Below are positions 8,344 to 16,048 of a stretch of 33,781 nucleotides of DNA, one piece after another. The notes under the pieces are model-generated. The model saw nothing but the letters and a program-made list of their open reading frames with translations. It ran no database searches and was not told the origin of the DNA. The DNA lies in NCBI GenBank assembly GCA_964539785.1, contig CAZIJQ010000026.1, positions 1 through 33,781 on the forward strand, in the 5' to 3' direction. A program made the position numbers and the translations under genes. Numbering within the stretch: the first letter of the stretch is position 1; each line of letters opens with the position of its first letter. The stretch comes from JABMPO01 sp964539785. Its GTDB lineage: Bacteria > Fidelibacterota > Marinisomatia > Marinisomatales > TCS56.

Positions 8344-8808
8344 TTAATCAGGATCGTAGATATATTTCATGGCTCCCTCAACATTCAACACAATTGAGTC
8401 AACCTGCGAGTTACCTGAGTATACATTGATAGTATGCCTTCCAGCTTCCATTATCATCTTCATTTTTTCAGATTTCCAGCTTTGATCACTAACCTTAAAT
8501 TCCAATCCCTTGATTCCACTTTTAAAAGAGACCGGATATAGCTGATTGAGACTAAAATCCATTTCAAGATGCTGTGCCTGATGTATATCGATTTGTTTGA
8601 CGATAGGCGCATAGCCATCTACCTCAACTTCGATTGTATAGCTGCCAGGCATAAACATATGATTATTGATCGGTGTTGTCCCAATATTTTCTAAGTTTAC
8701 CTTTATTTTTGCACCAGGCGGCGAACTTGTTATGGTAACCGGCACCTGTGCAATAATTACCGATAATATGCTAAATAGCAGAATGATTTTGCGGATAAAA
8801 TTGCTCAT
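8344..8808 (-). CDS. Exported PEGA-domain protein
   Basis: This 154-residue protein has a signal peptide (~1-20). Residues ~22-72 form a PEGA-like domain: VTITSSPPGAKIKVN, a G-T-T-P turn, then GSYTIEVEVDGYAP. PEGA domains are beta-rich modules found on surface and periplasmic proteins. Residues ~90-150 look like a second, degenerate beta repeat. Its ATG overlaps the stop of the upstream lipoprotein gene (ATGA at 8805-8808), so the two are translationally coupled and probably act together at the envelope. The role is unknown; a wall- or membrane-associated structural or binding function is inferred. Confidence 0.75.
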   Translation of the reverse strand: MSNFIRKIILLFSILSVIIAQVPVTITSSPPGAKIKVNLENIGTTPINNHMFMPGSYTIEVEVDGYAPIVKQIDIHQAQHLEMDFSLNQLYPVSFKSGIKGLEFKVSDQSWKSEKMKMIMEAGRHTINVYSGNSQVDSIVLNVEGAMKYIYDPD

Positions 8809-9746
8809 TTTACTAAAATTATATCCTGTTCATCTAGCCAACCGTGCATGGTTTGCACAATGTTTTCGTTACTTGTTGGGACTTCCACAAAACCCTGGTA
8901 ACGCCGACCTGCCACAGTTCGGACAATTACAATATCTCCCCGGGCCAGGAAAAACAATATATCCGCCCCATTCTCGGGCGAGGCACGGAAAGGTGCATGA
9001 TCTTGAATAACCCTGTAAGCAACACCTTCACCCAAACCTTCTGAACTTACACCCAGGAAAATTTGATTATAACTCTGCTTTTCTTCATTGAAAACAACCG
9101 GGATAAGCCTATCCGGGTATTGATTGTTCGATGACACCAGTAAATTAAATACAGTTGCCGAGCCATAATCATTTTTTAATTCGAAACGGAAAAATCCGGT
9201 GCTGTCAGTATGAGCCGAACCATAGATACGGTTCTGGCTGCGAGCCATCAAATCGATCTGCGCGTTTTCAAATGCAAGACCAGAATTTCGAACCATAACG
9301 GTACCGGTTACTACAAATGGATTTTTCCTGATCAATACGGACGGTAGATTGATAATTGGAGACTCGCCAACCGAGAAAAATGATTCCACCGTTTTATAAT
9401 CTTCACCTTGGGGAATTATTGTTATCAGATTTCCCAACGCTGTAGTGGCCAGAATATCCCGCGGCACCAGTAACCGGAATTGTTCATCAAAACCAAACTC
9501 ACGTTCAATTAAAATTGTTGACAGATCCGCACGTGAACTAAGCTTGACTAAAATTGATTCGGGTTGGTCACCTTCGAATTGATGAGGAATTTCAATTCTA
9601 ATACTTTCAAATTCGTATCTAAAAGAAACCCGTGGTTCACGGTCCAGTAATATGGGTGTTTTAATTTTGGGCGTTATCAAAGAGCATCCGCTAATTATCA
9701 ACACCAAAAAAACTACCATTGTTTTCTTTACTGAATGGATCATCAT
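8805..9746 (-). CDS. Lipoprotein with beta-sandwich and C-terminal SH3-like domain
   Basis: This 313-residue protein has a clear lipobox, L-I-I-S-G-C21, so the mature protein starts at a lipidated Cys. The central region (~145-215) resembles a carboxypeptidase-regulatory-like beta-sandwich (VTGTVMVRNSGLAFENAQ, then TDSTGFFRFEL). The C-terminus (~243-313) resembles a bacterial SH3 domain: YRVIQDHAPFRASPENG, then GDIVIVRTV and GWLDEQDI. SH3b domains often bind peptidoglycan or peptides. Two adjacent ATGs at 9746/9743 are possible starts and the ribosome binding site is weak. It is the first gene of a two-gene overlap with the PEGA protein. The domain calls are from pattern; a function in anchoring to or sensing the wall is inferred. 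Confidence 0.72.
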   Translation of the reverse strand: MMIHSVKKTMVVFLVLIISGCSLITPKIKTPILLDREPRVSFRYEFESIRIEIPHQFEGDQPESILVKLSSRADLSTILIEREFGFDEQFRLLVPRDILATTALGNLITIIPQGEDYKTVESFFSVGESPIINLPSVLIRKNPFVVTGTVMVRNSGLAFENAQIDLMARSQNRIYGSAHTDSTGFFRFELKNDYGSATVFNLLVSSNNQYPDRLIPVVFNEEKQSYNQIFLGVSSEGLGEGVAYRVIQDHAPFRASPENGADILFFLARGDIVIVRTVAGRRYQGFVEVPTSNENIVQTMHGWLDEQDIILVK

Positions 9747-10054
9747 TTGGACACTAAATTTATAATGGCAGGAGATATAATCCGCAAAACTATCTATTTC
9801 ACCGAAAATTAATTATTAGATGCTATTCAAATATTTCGGGTTCAAAACCGAAATTCATTTATTTTGACAAATCAAATTGTTGCATCGCAATAAATAATAG
9901 ATTGTCGGTAACTCATATAAAAAAAGCCCCGCAAAATTACCCTCGAGAAAAATTTTTTCCTCTGAAGAGCACGCCACTTCAGCGGGGCCTGCATCTGGAT
10001 TTTATAGCTTGGAAATATTTAAGTCAATATTTTTCTTTTTAGTTATACCTTTTA
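9747..10054. other. Intergenic region between the lipoprotein operon and the HMA gene
   Basis: No supported gene. It holds the branched terminator structure at 9924-9990 and a small stem, ATTTCGG (9833-9839)/CCGAAAT (9848-9854). The remainder is AT-rich and presumably carries the promoter of the lipoprotein/PEGA pair, which I could not place. Confidence 0.5.
9918..9990 (-). terminator. Branched structured terminator downstream of the HMA gene
   Basis: Read on the minus strand, AGGCCCCGC (9990-9982) pairs with GCGGGGCTT (9932-9924), including one G-U, and is followed by a T-run. The ~50 bases enclosed are not unstructured. CTGAAG (9982-9977) can pair with CTTCAG (9967-9962), and an A/U-rich stem GAGGAAAA.../...UUUUUCUC lies at 9962-9945. 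This gives a three-way-junction shape rather than a simple hairpin. The GC stem plus U-run support termination; a further RNA role is speculative. Confidence 0.75.
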
Positions 10055-10423
10055 TTAAAGACTGGTATTGCATTTTGTGGCGCATCCACCGCTGGCACCT
10101 GAGCAACTCGATTTTTTCTTTCTTGAAAATATTGATTTTTTCTCAATTTCAAAACCAGCTAAGACAACCGCCTTTTTCATATCATCCATTGATACCTCAT
10201 CAGCAGCATATTGGACTACAGCTTGTCCCGAAGCGTAATCAACTTCAACCTCGGTAATGCCATCCAGTTTTTTCAATTCAGTTGCAACTTTTACTTCGCA
10301 GTCCTGGCAGGTCATTCCTTTAACCTGTAATGTAGTTGATTTTGAATCTTTGGCCGGTAACAAGCTGGCGCCAACCAAAACAATCAGAATAACGGACAGT
10401 AATTTCAGTGTATGATTTCTCAT
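10055..10423 (-). CDS. Exported HMA-domain metal-binding protein with Cys-rich tail
   Basis: This is a 122-residue protein from the ATG at 10423, chosen because a GGAG site lies six bases upstream; the frame extends to 10453 without a better site. Residues ~7-24 are a signal peptide or membrane anchor. Residues ~31-95 form a heavy-metal-associated domain with G-M-T-C39-Q-D-C42, the soft-metal (Cu, Hg, Zn) ligand pair. The tail adds C107, C114 and C118 after a basic stretch, so extra ligands are available. It resembles periplasmic MerP/CopZ-like carriers. It lies 39 bases downstream of the UMF1 transporter gene and ends in a strong terminator, so the two probably share a transcript. The metal is not known. 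Confidence 0.85.
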   Translation of the reverse strand: MRNHTLKLLSVILIVLVGASLLPAKDSKSTTLQVKGMTCQDCEVKVATELKKLDGITEVEVDYASGQAVVQYAADEVSMDDMKKAVVLAGFEIEKKSIFSRKKKSSCSGASGGCATKCNTSL

Positions 10424-10462
10424 TTCAGTCTCCATTTTTGAGTATTCGTTCAATCGCTTACT

Positions 10463-11806
10463 TTACGAGGAGACATTTTGTTCCAATAATTTTGCTTCTT
10501 CCCGCCCTTTATTTTCATCAACGAAATAAAATAATGTTCCACCAATCAGGAATAAAAGAACAATAGACCCGATGCCCCAGCGGGCGGCTGTTTGACCAAC
10601 TACTTCAATCTCTTCCGGTGTTGTAGCACCGGGCAACAAAGCATTCCGGGCAATTAAACCAACTACACCAATCATAAGTGGACCTAGAATTGCCGCAAAT
10701 TTACCCAGCATGTTGTAGAATCCGAAAAACTCACCGGCTTGGCTCTTGGGAATAATACGCATATAATAGGACCTGCTTAAAGCCTGTATCCCACCCTGAG
10801 AAGTAGCAATTAGTATTGCAAGAAAATAGAATTCCATCTTCTGCTTCATCATTACACCCCAAATGGTGATAAAGATATACATGCCGAGGGCAACATAGAT
10901 GGCTTTACGTGTATCCCATTTTGTACCCAGCCAGCCAAAGAGCAAAGCAAAGGGAAAACCAACAAATTGAACAATAAGCAGTGCGATGATGAGATCAGCC
11001 GATTCAAAACCAAGTGACATGCCATAATCAACTGCCATCTTTATTATTGTATCTACGCCATCGATATAGAACCAGTAAGCCAATAAAAAGAGCATGATGG
11101 GTTTTAAATGACGAATCTTACGGAAAGTGATCAGGTATTGGTTAAGACCCTCCTTGAAACTCTGCCAAGTGAGACCGGTTTCGGTAAACTCACGTTCTTT
11201 TACCCAGCGAATTGTGAAAATCGTGAACAGCCCCCACCAGATACCAACAGTAATGAAGGAGACACGAATGCCCATGACGCCATCCGCTAAACCAAACAAC
11301 TCCGGCTTTAAATACATGAGAACATTGACTAGGAAGAGGATTCCGCCACCAAGATAGCCCAAGGCAAACCCCAATGATGATACCCGGTCAGCTTCACTAT
11401 CATCTGCCACACTTGGCAGGAGCGAATCGTAGAAGATATTCGCGCCGGCAAAACCTATATTTCCCATGACATAAACAAAGATTGCCATACCCCAGTCACC
11501 CTGGTTAACCAGGTATAATGCTGCCGTACTCAGAACACCAAGATAGGCAAAAAAGATCAAGAACGCTTTCTTGGTGTTGGCCTTATCGGTGATCGATCCC
11601 AGAATAGGCGCGATGAGCGCAATAAAGAGACTGGCAAGGGAGTTGGCCAGACCCAACTGAGCGGTACTGGTATTGACGTCGGCACCGGCGCTCCAGTAAC
11701 CTTTAAAAAACAGTGGGACAAAACCAGCCATTACAGTTGTCGCAAAGGCCGAGTTAGCCCAATCGTATAAGGCCCAGCCCCAAATTGCTTTCTTTGCTTT
11801 ACTCAT
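10463..11806 (-). CDS. MFS transporter of the UMF1/Atg22-like family
   Basis: This is a 447-residue inner-membrane protein with about twelve hydrophobic helices. The N-terminal ALYDWANSAFATT is the hallmark of the UMF1 (unidentified major facilitator 1) family, related to yeast vacuolar Atg22, which exports amino acids. The middle KANTKKAFLIFF and the second-half SRSYYMRIIPKSQAGEFFGFYN are also typical. The start at 11806 has GGAAGG four bases upstream; the frame could begin at 11842 but has no support there. The substrate of bacterial members is unproven. The gene is followed by the HMA protein, but metal transport by UMF1 proteins is not established, so the link is only positional. Confidence 0.9.
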   Translation of the reverse strand: MSKAKKAIWGWALYDWANSAFATTVMAGFVPLFFKGYWSAGADVNTSTAQLGLANSLASLFIALIAPILGSITDKANTKKAFLIFFAYLGVLSTAALYLVNQGDWGMAIFVYVMGNIGFAGANIFYDSLLPSVADDSEADRVSSLGFALGYLGGGILFLVNVLMYLKPELFGLADGVMGIRVSFITVGIWWGLFTIFTIRWVKEREFTETGLTWQSFKEGLNQYLITFRKIRHLKPIMLFLLAYWFYIDGVDTIIKMAVDYGMSLGFESADLIIALLIVQFVGFPFALLFGWLGTKWDTRKAIYVALGMYIFITIWGVMMKQKMEFYFLAILIATSQGGIQALSRSYYMRIIPKSQAGEFFGFYNMLGKFAAILGPLMIGVVGLIARNALLPGATTPEEIEVVGQTAARWGIGSIVLLFLIGGTLFYFVDENKGREEAKLLEQNVSS

Positions 11807-11894
11807 GATACCTTCCTTTTCCAACGGTTTACGGGTCCCCAAACCCGGCTAAACTAAACAATTCTCAGGAATATTTTTAGATTATTTTCAGTCC

Positions 11895-13490
11895 CTACCA
11901 GGCTTGAAAATAAGTTGTCACTGCCGCGGTTACTGCGAAATCAGAGAAACTATGTCTGGTTAAAATTGGACGAGCTACCCCAATTACAAATTCAAATGGT
12001 ACCGGACCAATTTTTTTCAATGGATGAAGATTTCTGAATATTATTTTCAACGAAGGTGTGACCTGGAGAATCCGCGTGTCGAAAACGATGTCATCTTCAT
12101 AGCGCCGATATTGCATATACTCGGCCCACTCTCCACTGACCGAATAAAACTTATCCCGGGCCTTAAAATAAAAAGAGAATGATGGACAAATCCATAATCG
12201 GGCTGGTAAAAGTTCAAAATTTCCACTGATTTTACCCTGCCATTCCCAACCGGGCCAGTATCCAAACTCAGTACCGAACTGTGCTATTATGCTATCAGGG
12301 TGTGTGAGATTAGTACCAAGCATGGAAACCGGGAAATTCATAAACTCACGAGTTTTTATTCCAATGCCAGTCTGCCAGTTAATGCTCACCATTCGCCCGG
12401 CGATATTCCGGTAAAATTCTCCAAAGAATGCCAACGACCATTTGGTGACTCCAGCACCGATTGACAGATTGGAAAACTGTTGCGGCCGATTATTACTGTC
12501 GTAGTTGTTGCCGGTAAATTGGCTGAGTTTTTTCCCCAGTGGCAATTGCATTCCAAATTGAGCATATACGGAATAAAAACTTTGGCGAGACCATACCGGC
12601 TTGCCTGCCAGCAGGAAGGTTAGTTTAAATGATATATCACCCAACCCGGCTGTAGATCGATATTCCGGCAGATACCATTCCAGCAACTCGTCCATTGTTA
12701 TGGCGCTGTCTTCGCTGGCGCTAAATGGATTGTAACGGGTACCAAAGAAAGCATTTGCCAGTGGATCATTTCCGCCCGCTAAAACCTGATTAACAGAATT
12801 TATCCCATCGTCAGAATATATGCGATCTTTTATCGTCAGCAGCATGGAAAGGGTGTCCGGGTTCATTGGGAAAGCCTGAAAAAATTCAGCAAAGTCAGCG
12901 AACTGGACTCGGGCTGAATCATGATAAGCGACAAATTCGGCTAATCCCGGCACGGTTGAGCCCTCCCACAACCATTGCTGCTGCTCCTCAAGTTTTTTAA
13001 TGTATGGTATTTCAGCCGAAAATGTAACCCGATTAGAAACGCCATAATCTAATTTGAATGTCTGCTGCTGGATGATACGAGAGTATTTTGTATTTTGGAG
13101 ATACCCACCAATTATTACTGAACCGGGTCCGAAAAATATGGTTGATAAATCCGGTAAAGTATCTCCCCAAACTGCCGCAGAAGCAGAATTGTTAAACCCC
13201 CTGATCAGATCACCATAAATAGTGGTGCTGATCGTCAATGAGTCTAATTGATGTAAGTCATAATAGGCATCAGGATGAACGTGGTCGTAATATTGACGGC
13301 CGTAATCTTTGAGATAGAAAAATTGCGGTCCTACCCCCGAATAATCTTTATGTCCAACCCATTTACCGGAACTGGCGGAACCGGCTAGTGTCACCCGCCA
13401 GGCATTATTCGGTAAGGTGAAGTAAGTCTGACAATTAATGGTACCTAATAAAGCCACGAATATCGCAAACGTTGAAAATTTTGAGATCAT
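11895..13490 (-). CDS. Predicted outer-membrane beta-barrel protein coupled to the NamZ-like gene
   Basis: I do not recognise a named family for this 531-residue protein. It has a signal peptide (~1-20), many alternating-hydrophobicity strands rich in Tyr, Phe and Trp (for example VSNRVTFSAEIPY, FYSVYAQFGMQLPLG, LSIGAGVTKWSLAFFGEFY), and ends in Trp, as outer-membrane barrels commonly end in an aromatic residue. Together these suggest an outer-membrane barrel of the transporter or phenol-degradation type seen in FCB genomes. The start lies three bases after the stop of the muramidase gene, with no obvious ribosome binding site, implying translational coupling. It could admit wall fragments or anchor the enzyme, but that is inference from position only. 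Confidence 0.7.
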   Translation of the reverse strand: MISKFSTFAIFVALLGTINCQTYFTLPNNAWRVTLAGSASSGKWVGHKDYSGVGPQFFYLKDYGRQYYDHVHPDAYYDLHQLDSLTISTTIYGDLIRGFNNSASAAVWGDTLPDLSTIFFGPGSVIIGGYLQNTKYSRIIQQQTFKLDYGVSNRVTFSAEIPYIKKLEEQQQWLWEGSTVPGLAEFVAYHDSARVQFADFAEFFQAFPMNPDTLSMLLTIKDRIYSDDGINSVNQVLAGGNDPLANAFFGTRYNPFSASEDSAITMDELLEWYLPEYRSTAGLGDISFKLTFLLAGKPVWSRQSFYSVYAQFGMQLPLGKKLSQFTGNNYDSNNRPQQFSNLSIGAGVTKWSLAFFGEFYRNIAGRMVSINWQTGIGIKTREFMNFPVSMLGTNLTHPDSIIAQFGTEFGYWPGWEWQGKISGNFELLPARLWICPSFSFYFKARDKFYSVSGEWAEYMQYRRYEDDIVFDTRILQVTPSLKIIFRNLHPLKKIGPVPFEFVIGVARPILTRHSFSDFAVTAAVTTYFQAW

Positions 13491-13493
13491 TGC

Positions 13494-14807
13494 TCAGTAC
13501 AATAAAAATCGCTGGCGAAACTCGGCAAATCGGATAATGTCATGTGCCCAGCGAGCCGGTAAGTATTCCGGTTTTTTCTTTTGTGCCACAAATGTCCGTA
13601 ACAAATCATAGCCGATCAGCTTATCAATATAATCGCCGTTCCAATTGAACTGGTGGGGATGAAGCTGCTCGATCACTACGATAATTGAAGCTGCCGTTAA
13701 TAGTGGATCGAATAAATCCCGGTCAGTAATGGTAAATTCCAATCCATTGCAGGTCTGTCCCGCATAAGCTGGTATCTCGGCGATCCGCTGGATTTTTTGC
13801 GGCGTGAAGCTTACAGCGCTGAATTTTACACCAGGTAGTTCCAATTGTTGAATGGTATTATATAAATATAGCCCGGCAATCCAGGGGGCACCAATTCGAA
13901 AATAAGGTTTGTCAGTACCTTTACCGACACTGAGATTGGTACCATCAACCAGAGCGGTCCCAATGTACATTATTATCGCATCAAGTGACTTCAGGTGCGG
14001 GGCCAGCACCACTGCAGGTAAGCCAGTTTCATCATACCACATTTTCCGTTCCCAGTTTACCATGGGAATAACGGTGAGATCTACCCGCGCCAGGTCTTTC
14101 ACCCAGCCCATTTCATTGATCATCAAAGAATATTCTCCCACAGTCAAACCATGTCGGATGGGTACCAGATGGTAGCCAACGAATGATTGAAAGCTCGCCC
14201 GAACAACCGGTCCGTCCATTATATCACCGCGGACCGGATTCGGCCGGTCGAGTACAATCACTGGAATTTCGAGTAGACTGGCGGTTTCCATCATCTTGGT
14301 AATCGTGGTCATATAAGTAAAATAGCGAATTCCCGGGTCGGTAATATCAATTAGAATCAAATCAACATCGGTGAGAGACCATTTTGGCGGGATAACATAT
14401 CGGCCAAACAGATTGATAATTTTCGCTCCCGTCACCGGATCCAGATCATCTTTACCACTGAGACGCACATCATCGTTCTGGCGACCAAACAATCCATATT
14501 CCGGTGTAAAGATAGTCTTGACTGTGATATCCCACTGACTGTTAATAAAATCCAGTAGATGTTCACCTTTGCGATTAATTGCCGATTGATTGCATAGTAC
14601 TGCAATCCGCTTGCCCTGGAGAGGTTCGAAATCCATTTGTTGCAGAATATCCAAACCGGTGAGAACACCGGGATAAAATGACAGATCGGGCACGGGGTAA
14701 ATTTTACTGTACTGGAATTCCTGACCGCAGACCACTGCTGCCAAACTCAGAAGCACAGGAATGATCATCTTTAAGTTTCTATATTTTTTCAGGATCGAGC
14801 TACCCAC
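13494..14807 (-). CDS. namZ: NamZ-family (DUF1343, GH171) exo-beta-N-acetylmuramidase
   Basis: This 437-residue exported protein uses a GTG start at 14807; an ATG at 14768 is a possible alternative, and neither has a strong ribosome site. Residues ~14-28 are a signal peptide. Family landmarks in order: TGLDILQ (50-56), GKRIAVLCNQSA (65-76), TPEYG (101-105), DITDPGIRYFTY (154-165), DRPNP (187-191), VPIRHGLTVGEY (215-226), MWYDETGLP (256-264) and GTNLSVGKGT (289-298). NamZ of Bacillus removes terminal MurNAc from peptidoglycan chains. The motif I recall as SPEHG in most members reads TPEYG here; the Glu is kept and His is Tyr. It heads a two-gene unit with a predicted barrel. The symbol is by family, not by proven activity. 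Confidence 0.88.
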   Translation of the reverse strand: MGSSILKKYRNLKMIIPVLLSLAAVVCGQEFQYSKIYPVPDLSFYPGVLTGLDILQQMDFEPLQGKRIAVLCNQSAINRKGEHLLDFINSQWDITVKTIFTPEYGLFGRQNDDVRLSGKDDLDPVTGAKIINLFGRYVIPPKWSLTDVDLILIDITDPGIRYFTYMTTITKMMETASLLEIPVIVLDRPNPVRGDIMDGPVVRASFQSFVGYHLVPIRHGLTVGEYSLMINEMGWVKDLARVDLTVIPMVNWERKMWYDETGLPAVVLAPHLKSLDAIIMYIGTALVDGTNLSVGKGTDKPYFRIGAPWIAGLYLYNTIQQLELPGVKFSAVSFTPQKIQRIAEIPAYAGQTCNGLEFTITDRDLFDPLLTAASIIVVIEQLHPHQFNWNGDYIDKLIGYDLLRTFVAQKKKPEYLPARWAHDIIRFAEFRQRFLLY

Positions 14808-14937
14808 GGATTAAATTTAAGCCGGATCAATTAAATGGAGTAAGTAATATATTATTAGAATTGAGATATAAAACCTTGGGAAAGTTATACCTGCCCATCG
14901 CAATCCAAATAAAAACATTGCGCCTTTTCCTTCCTGT

Positions 14938-15055
14938 GTCATTCTGAAAGAGTGTAACGACTGAAGAATCTTATCCGCTGCAATAATTGAAATTCCCAAT
15001 TTTTATTGGATGAGATTCTTCGTCACCCTGATAAATCAGGCTTTCTCAGAATGAC
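14938..15055. repeat. Long imperfect inverted repeat, GTCATTCTGA type
   Basis: The left arm (14938-14976) begins GTCATTCTGA and ends GAAGAATCTTATCC. The right arm (15008-15055), read in reverse complement, begins GTCATTCTGA and ends GAAGAATCTCATCC. The arm ends match almost perfectly, while the middles differ in length (39 versus 48 bases). The ~31-base centre is AT-rich. Sequences of this kind recur between genes in many FCB and other genomes, probably as REP- or MITE-like elements moved by an enzyme encoded elsewhere; that reading is from general knowledge. Confidence 0.75.
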
Positions 15056-15074
15056 AAACTGGTTGGTGATTATC

Positions 15075-15098
15075 GTTACAACGCTGGAGCGTTGTAAC
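15075..15098. repeat. Perfect 10-bp hairpin palindrome
   Basis: GTTACAACGC (15075-15084) pairs perfectly with GCGTTGTAAC (15089-15098) around a TGGA tetraloop. There is no T-run on either side. It lies between two other palindromes and looks like part of the same composite repeat cluster rather than a terminator. Confidence 0.75.
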
Positions 15099-15104
15099 TA
15101 ATAC

Positions 15105-15137
15105 AAGGATGCCATCCCTGGTAGGGATTGCATCCTT
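15105..15137. repeat. 15-bp hairpin with one mismatch
   Basis: The arm 15105-15119 pairs with 15123-15137 around a GGT loop, with a single C/T mismatch: AAGGATGC with GCATCCTT, and ATCCCT with AGGGAT. It begins six bases beyond the stop codon of the alpha/beta hydrolase. It could stabilise the 3' end of that transcript, but no U-run follows, so repeat is the better label. Confidence 0.75.
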
Positions 15138-15142
15138 ATTAC

Positions 15143-16000
15143 TTAAAGGACTTTCTTAAAAAAGGTATCAATTCGGTCCCAGAAACCGACTTCCCGATGG
15201 CAATCGGAATGGCCACGCTCCTGCTGCAACCACAGTTTTGTACGGTCCGGGTTGGACATTGAATACAGGTATTCCCCCTGCTCCACCGGCACCGTTTGAT
15301 CCAAAACACCATGAATTAAAAGCAGGTGCGCCCTCAAAATGGAAATATTTTTCACTGGAGCAATTTCATCGAATTTGACTCCTATTCGAAACTCCATAAA
15401 GCGGAATAATAACCAGACCAGTGGAAAATATGGAACACGTCGCCGGGAAAATTCCAGTTTCATGACAGTGGCCGGATGGGCAAAGGCGCCAACGGTTACA
15501 GCAGCCTTGATGCGATCGTCATGGGCGGCTGCATAAATTGTTCCGGCGCCACCAATTGATAGACCCAATACGCCGATTTTTTGATCATCAACTTGCTTTT
15601 GATTAATGATAAAATCTATGGCTGATGAAATATCTTCGGCAAATTTCAGCATTGATGAAAATTTATCGGGATCGCTGCTGCCATGATGCCGAGCATCAAA
15701 AGCCAGCAGATTAAAACCTCGTTCGTGCATATTTCTGATGTACGGCAGCATCCGTTCGACGTTGCGAGACCAACCATGAACTAGAACTAATGTCGGTTGT
15801 CCAGCAGAGTCGATTCCCGGAATCCACCAACCATAAAGGGTTTTATTATTCAGGGTGGGAAACCGAACTTCTTCAAATTCAATCCCGAACTTCGCTGGTG
15901 TGGTTTGATGCCCAACCTGAGGTGCGCTGTAAATGCGCGACAATCCCACAATTATTAAAAGAATAATCCCACATATAACGCCGATCCATATTCCAATCAT
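15143..16000 (-). CDS. Membrane-anchored alpha/beta hydrolase
   Basis: This 285-residue protein has an N-terminal hydrophobic anchor (~3-22). The alpha/beta-hydrolase core follows, with LVLVHGWSRN for the oxyanion region, GLSIGG as the nucleophile elbow (catalytic Ser), an Asp in HGVLDQTVPVE and a His in ERGHSDCH. It resembles BAAT/acyl-CoA-thioester hydrolase-like or YqkD-type proteins often annotated only as alpha/beta fold hydrolases. An esterase or peptidase-like activity on the periplasmic side is plausible. The ATG has a weak GCGAG site. Just past its stop lies a cluster of palindromic repeats. It is 48 bases downstream of the DUF4249 gene and may be read through from that operon. Confidence 0.88.
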   Translation of the reverse strand: MIGIWIGVICGIILLIIVGLSRIYSAPQVGHQTTPAKFGIEFEEVRFPTLNNKTLYGWWIPGIDSAGQPTLVLVHGWSRNVERMLPYIRNMHERGFNLLAFDARHHGSSDPDKFSSMLKFAEDISSAIDFIINQKQVDDQKIGVLGLSIGGAGTIYAAAHDDRIKAAVTVGAFAHPATVMKLEFSRRRVPYFPLVWLLFRFMEFRIGVKFDEIAPVKNISILRAHLLLIHGVLDQTVPVEQGEYLYSMSNPDRTKLWLQQERGHSDCHREVGFWDRIDTFFKKVL

Positions 16001-16048
16001 AGTTAAATCTCGCTTTGTATACTGGCTAAAATCTGCCGCGAATATAGA

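Larger units (their letters stand above)
14808..15142. other. Repeat-filled intergenic region between the alpha/beta hydrolase and namZ
   Basis: No credible gene. The segment holds three different palindromic elements in a row (14938-15055, 15075-15098 and 15105-15137), each listed separately. About 130 AT-rich bases next to the namZ start remain and may hold its promoter. A 60-codon minus-strand frame here runs into the repeat arm and is rejected as a gene. Confidence 0.7.

Noticed and set aside
14817..14999. 60-codon minus-strand ORF next to namZ
   Set aside because: It runs into the arm of the GTCATTCTGA inverted repeat, has no convincing ribosome site and no protein-like domain.
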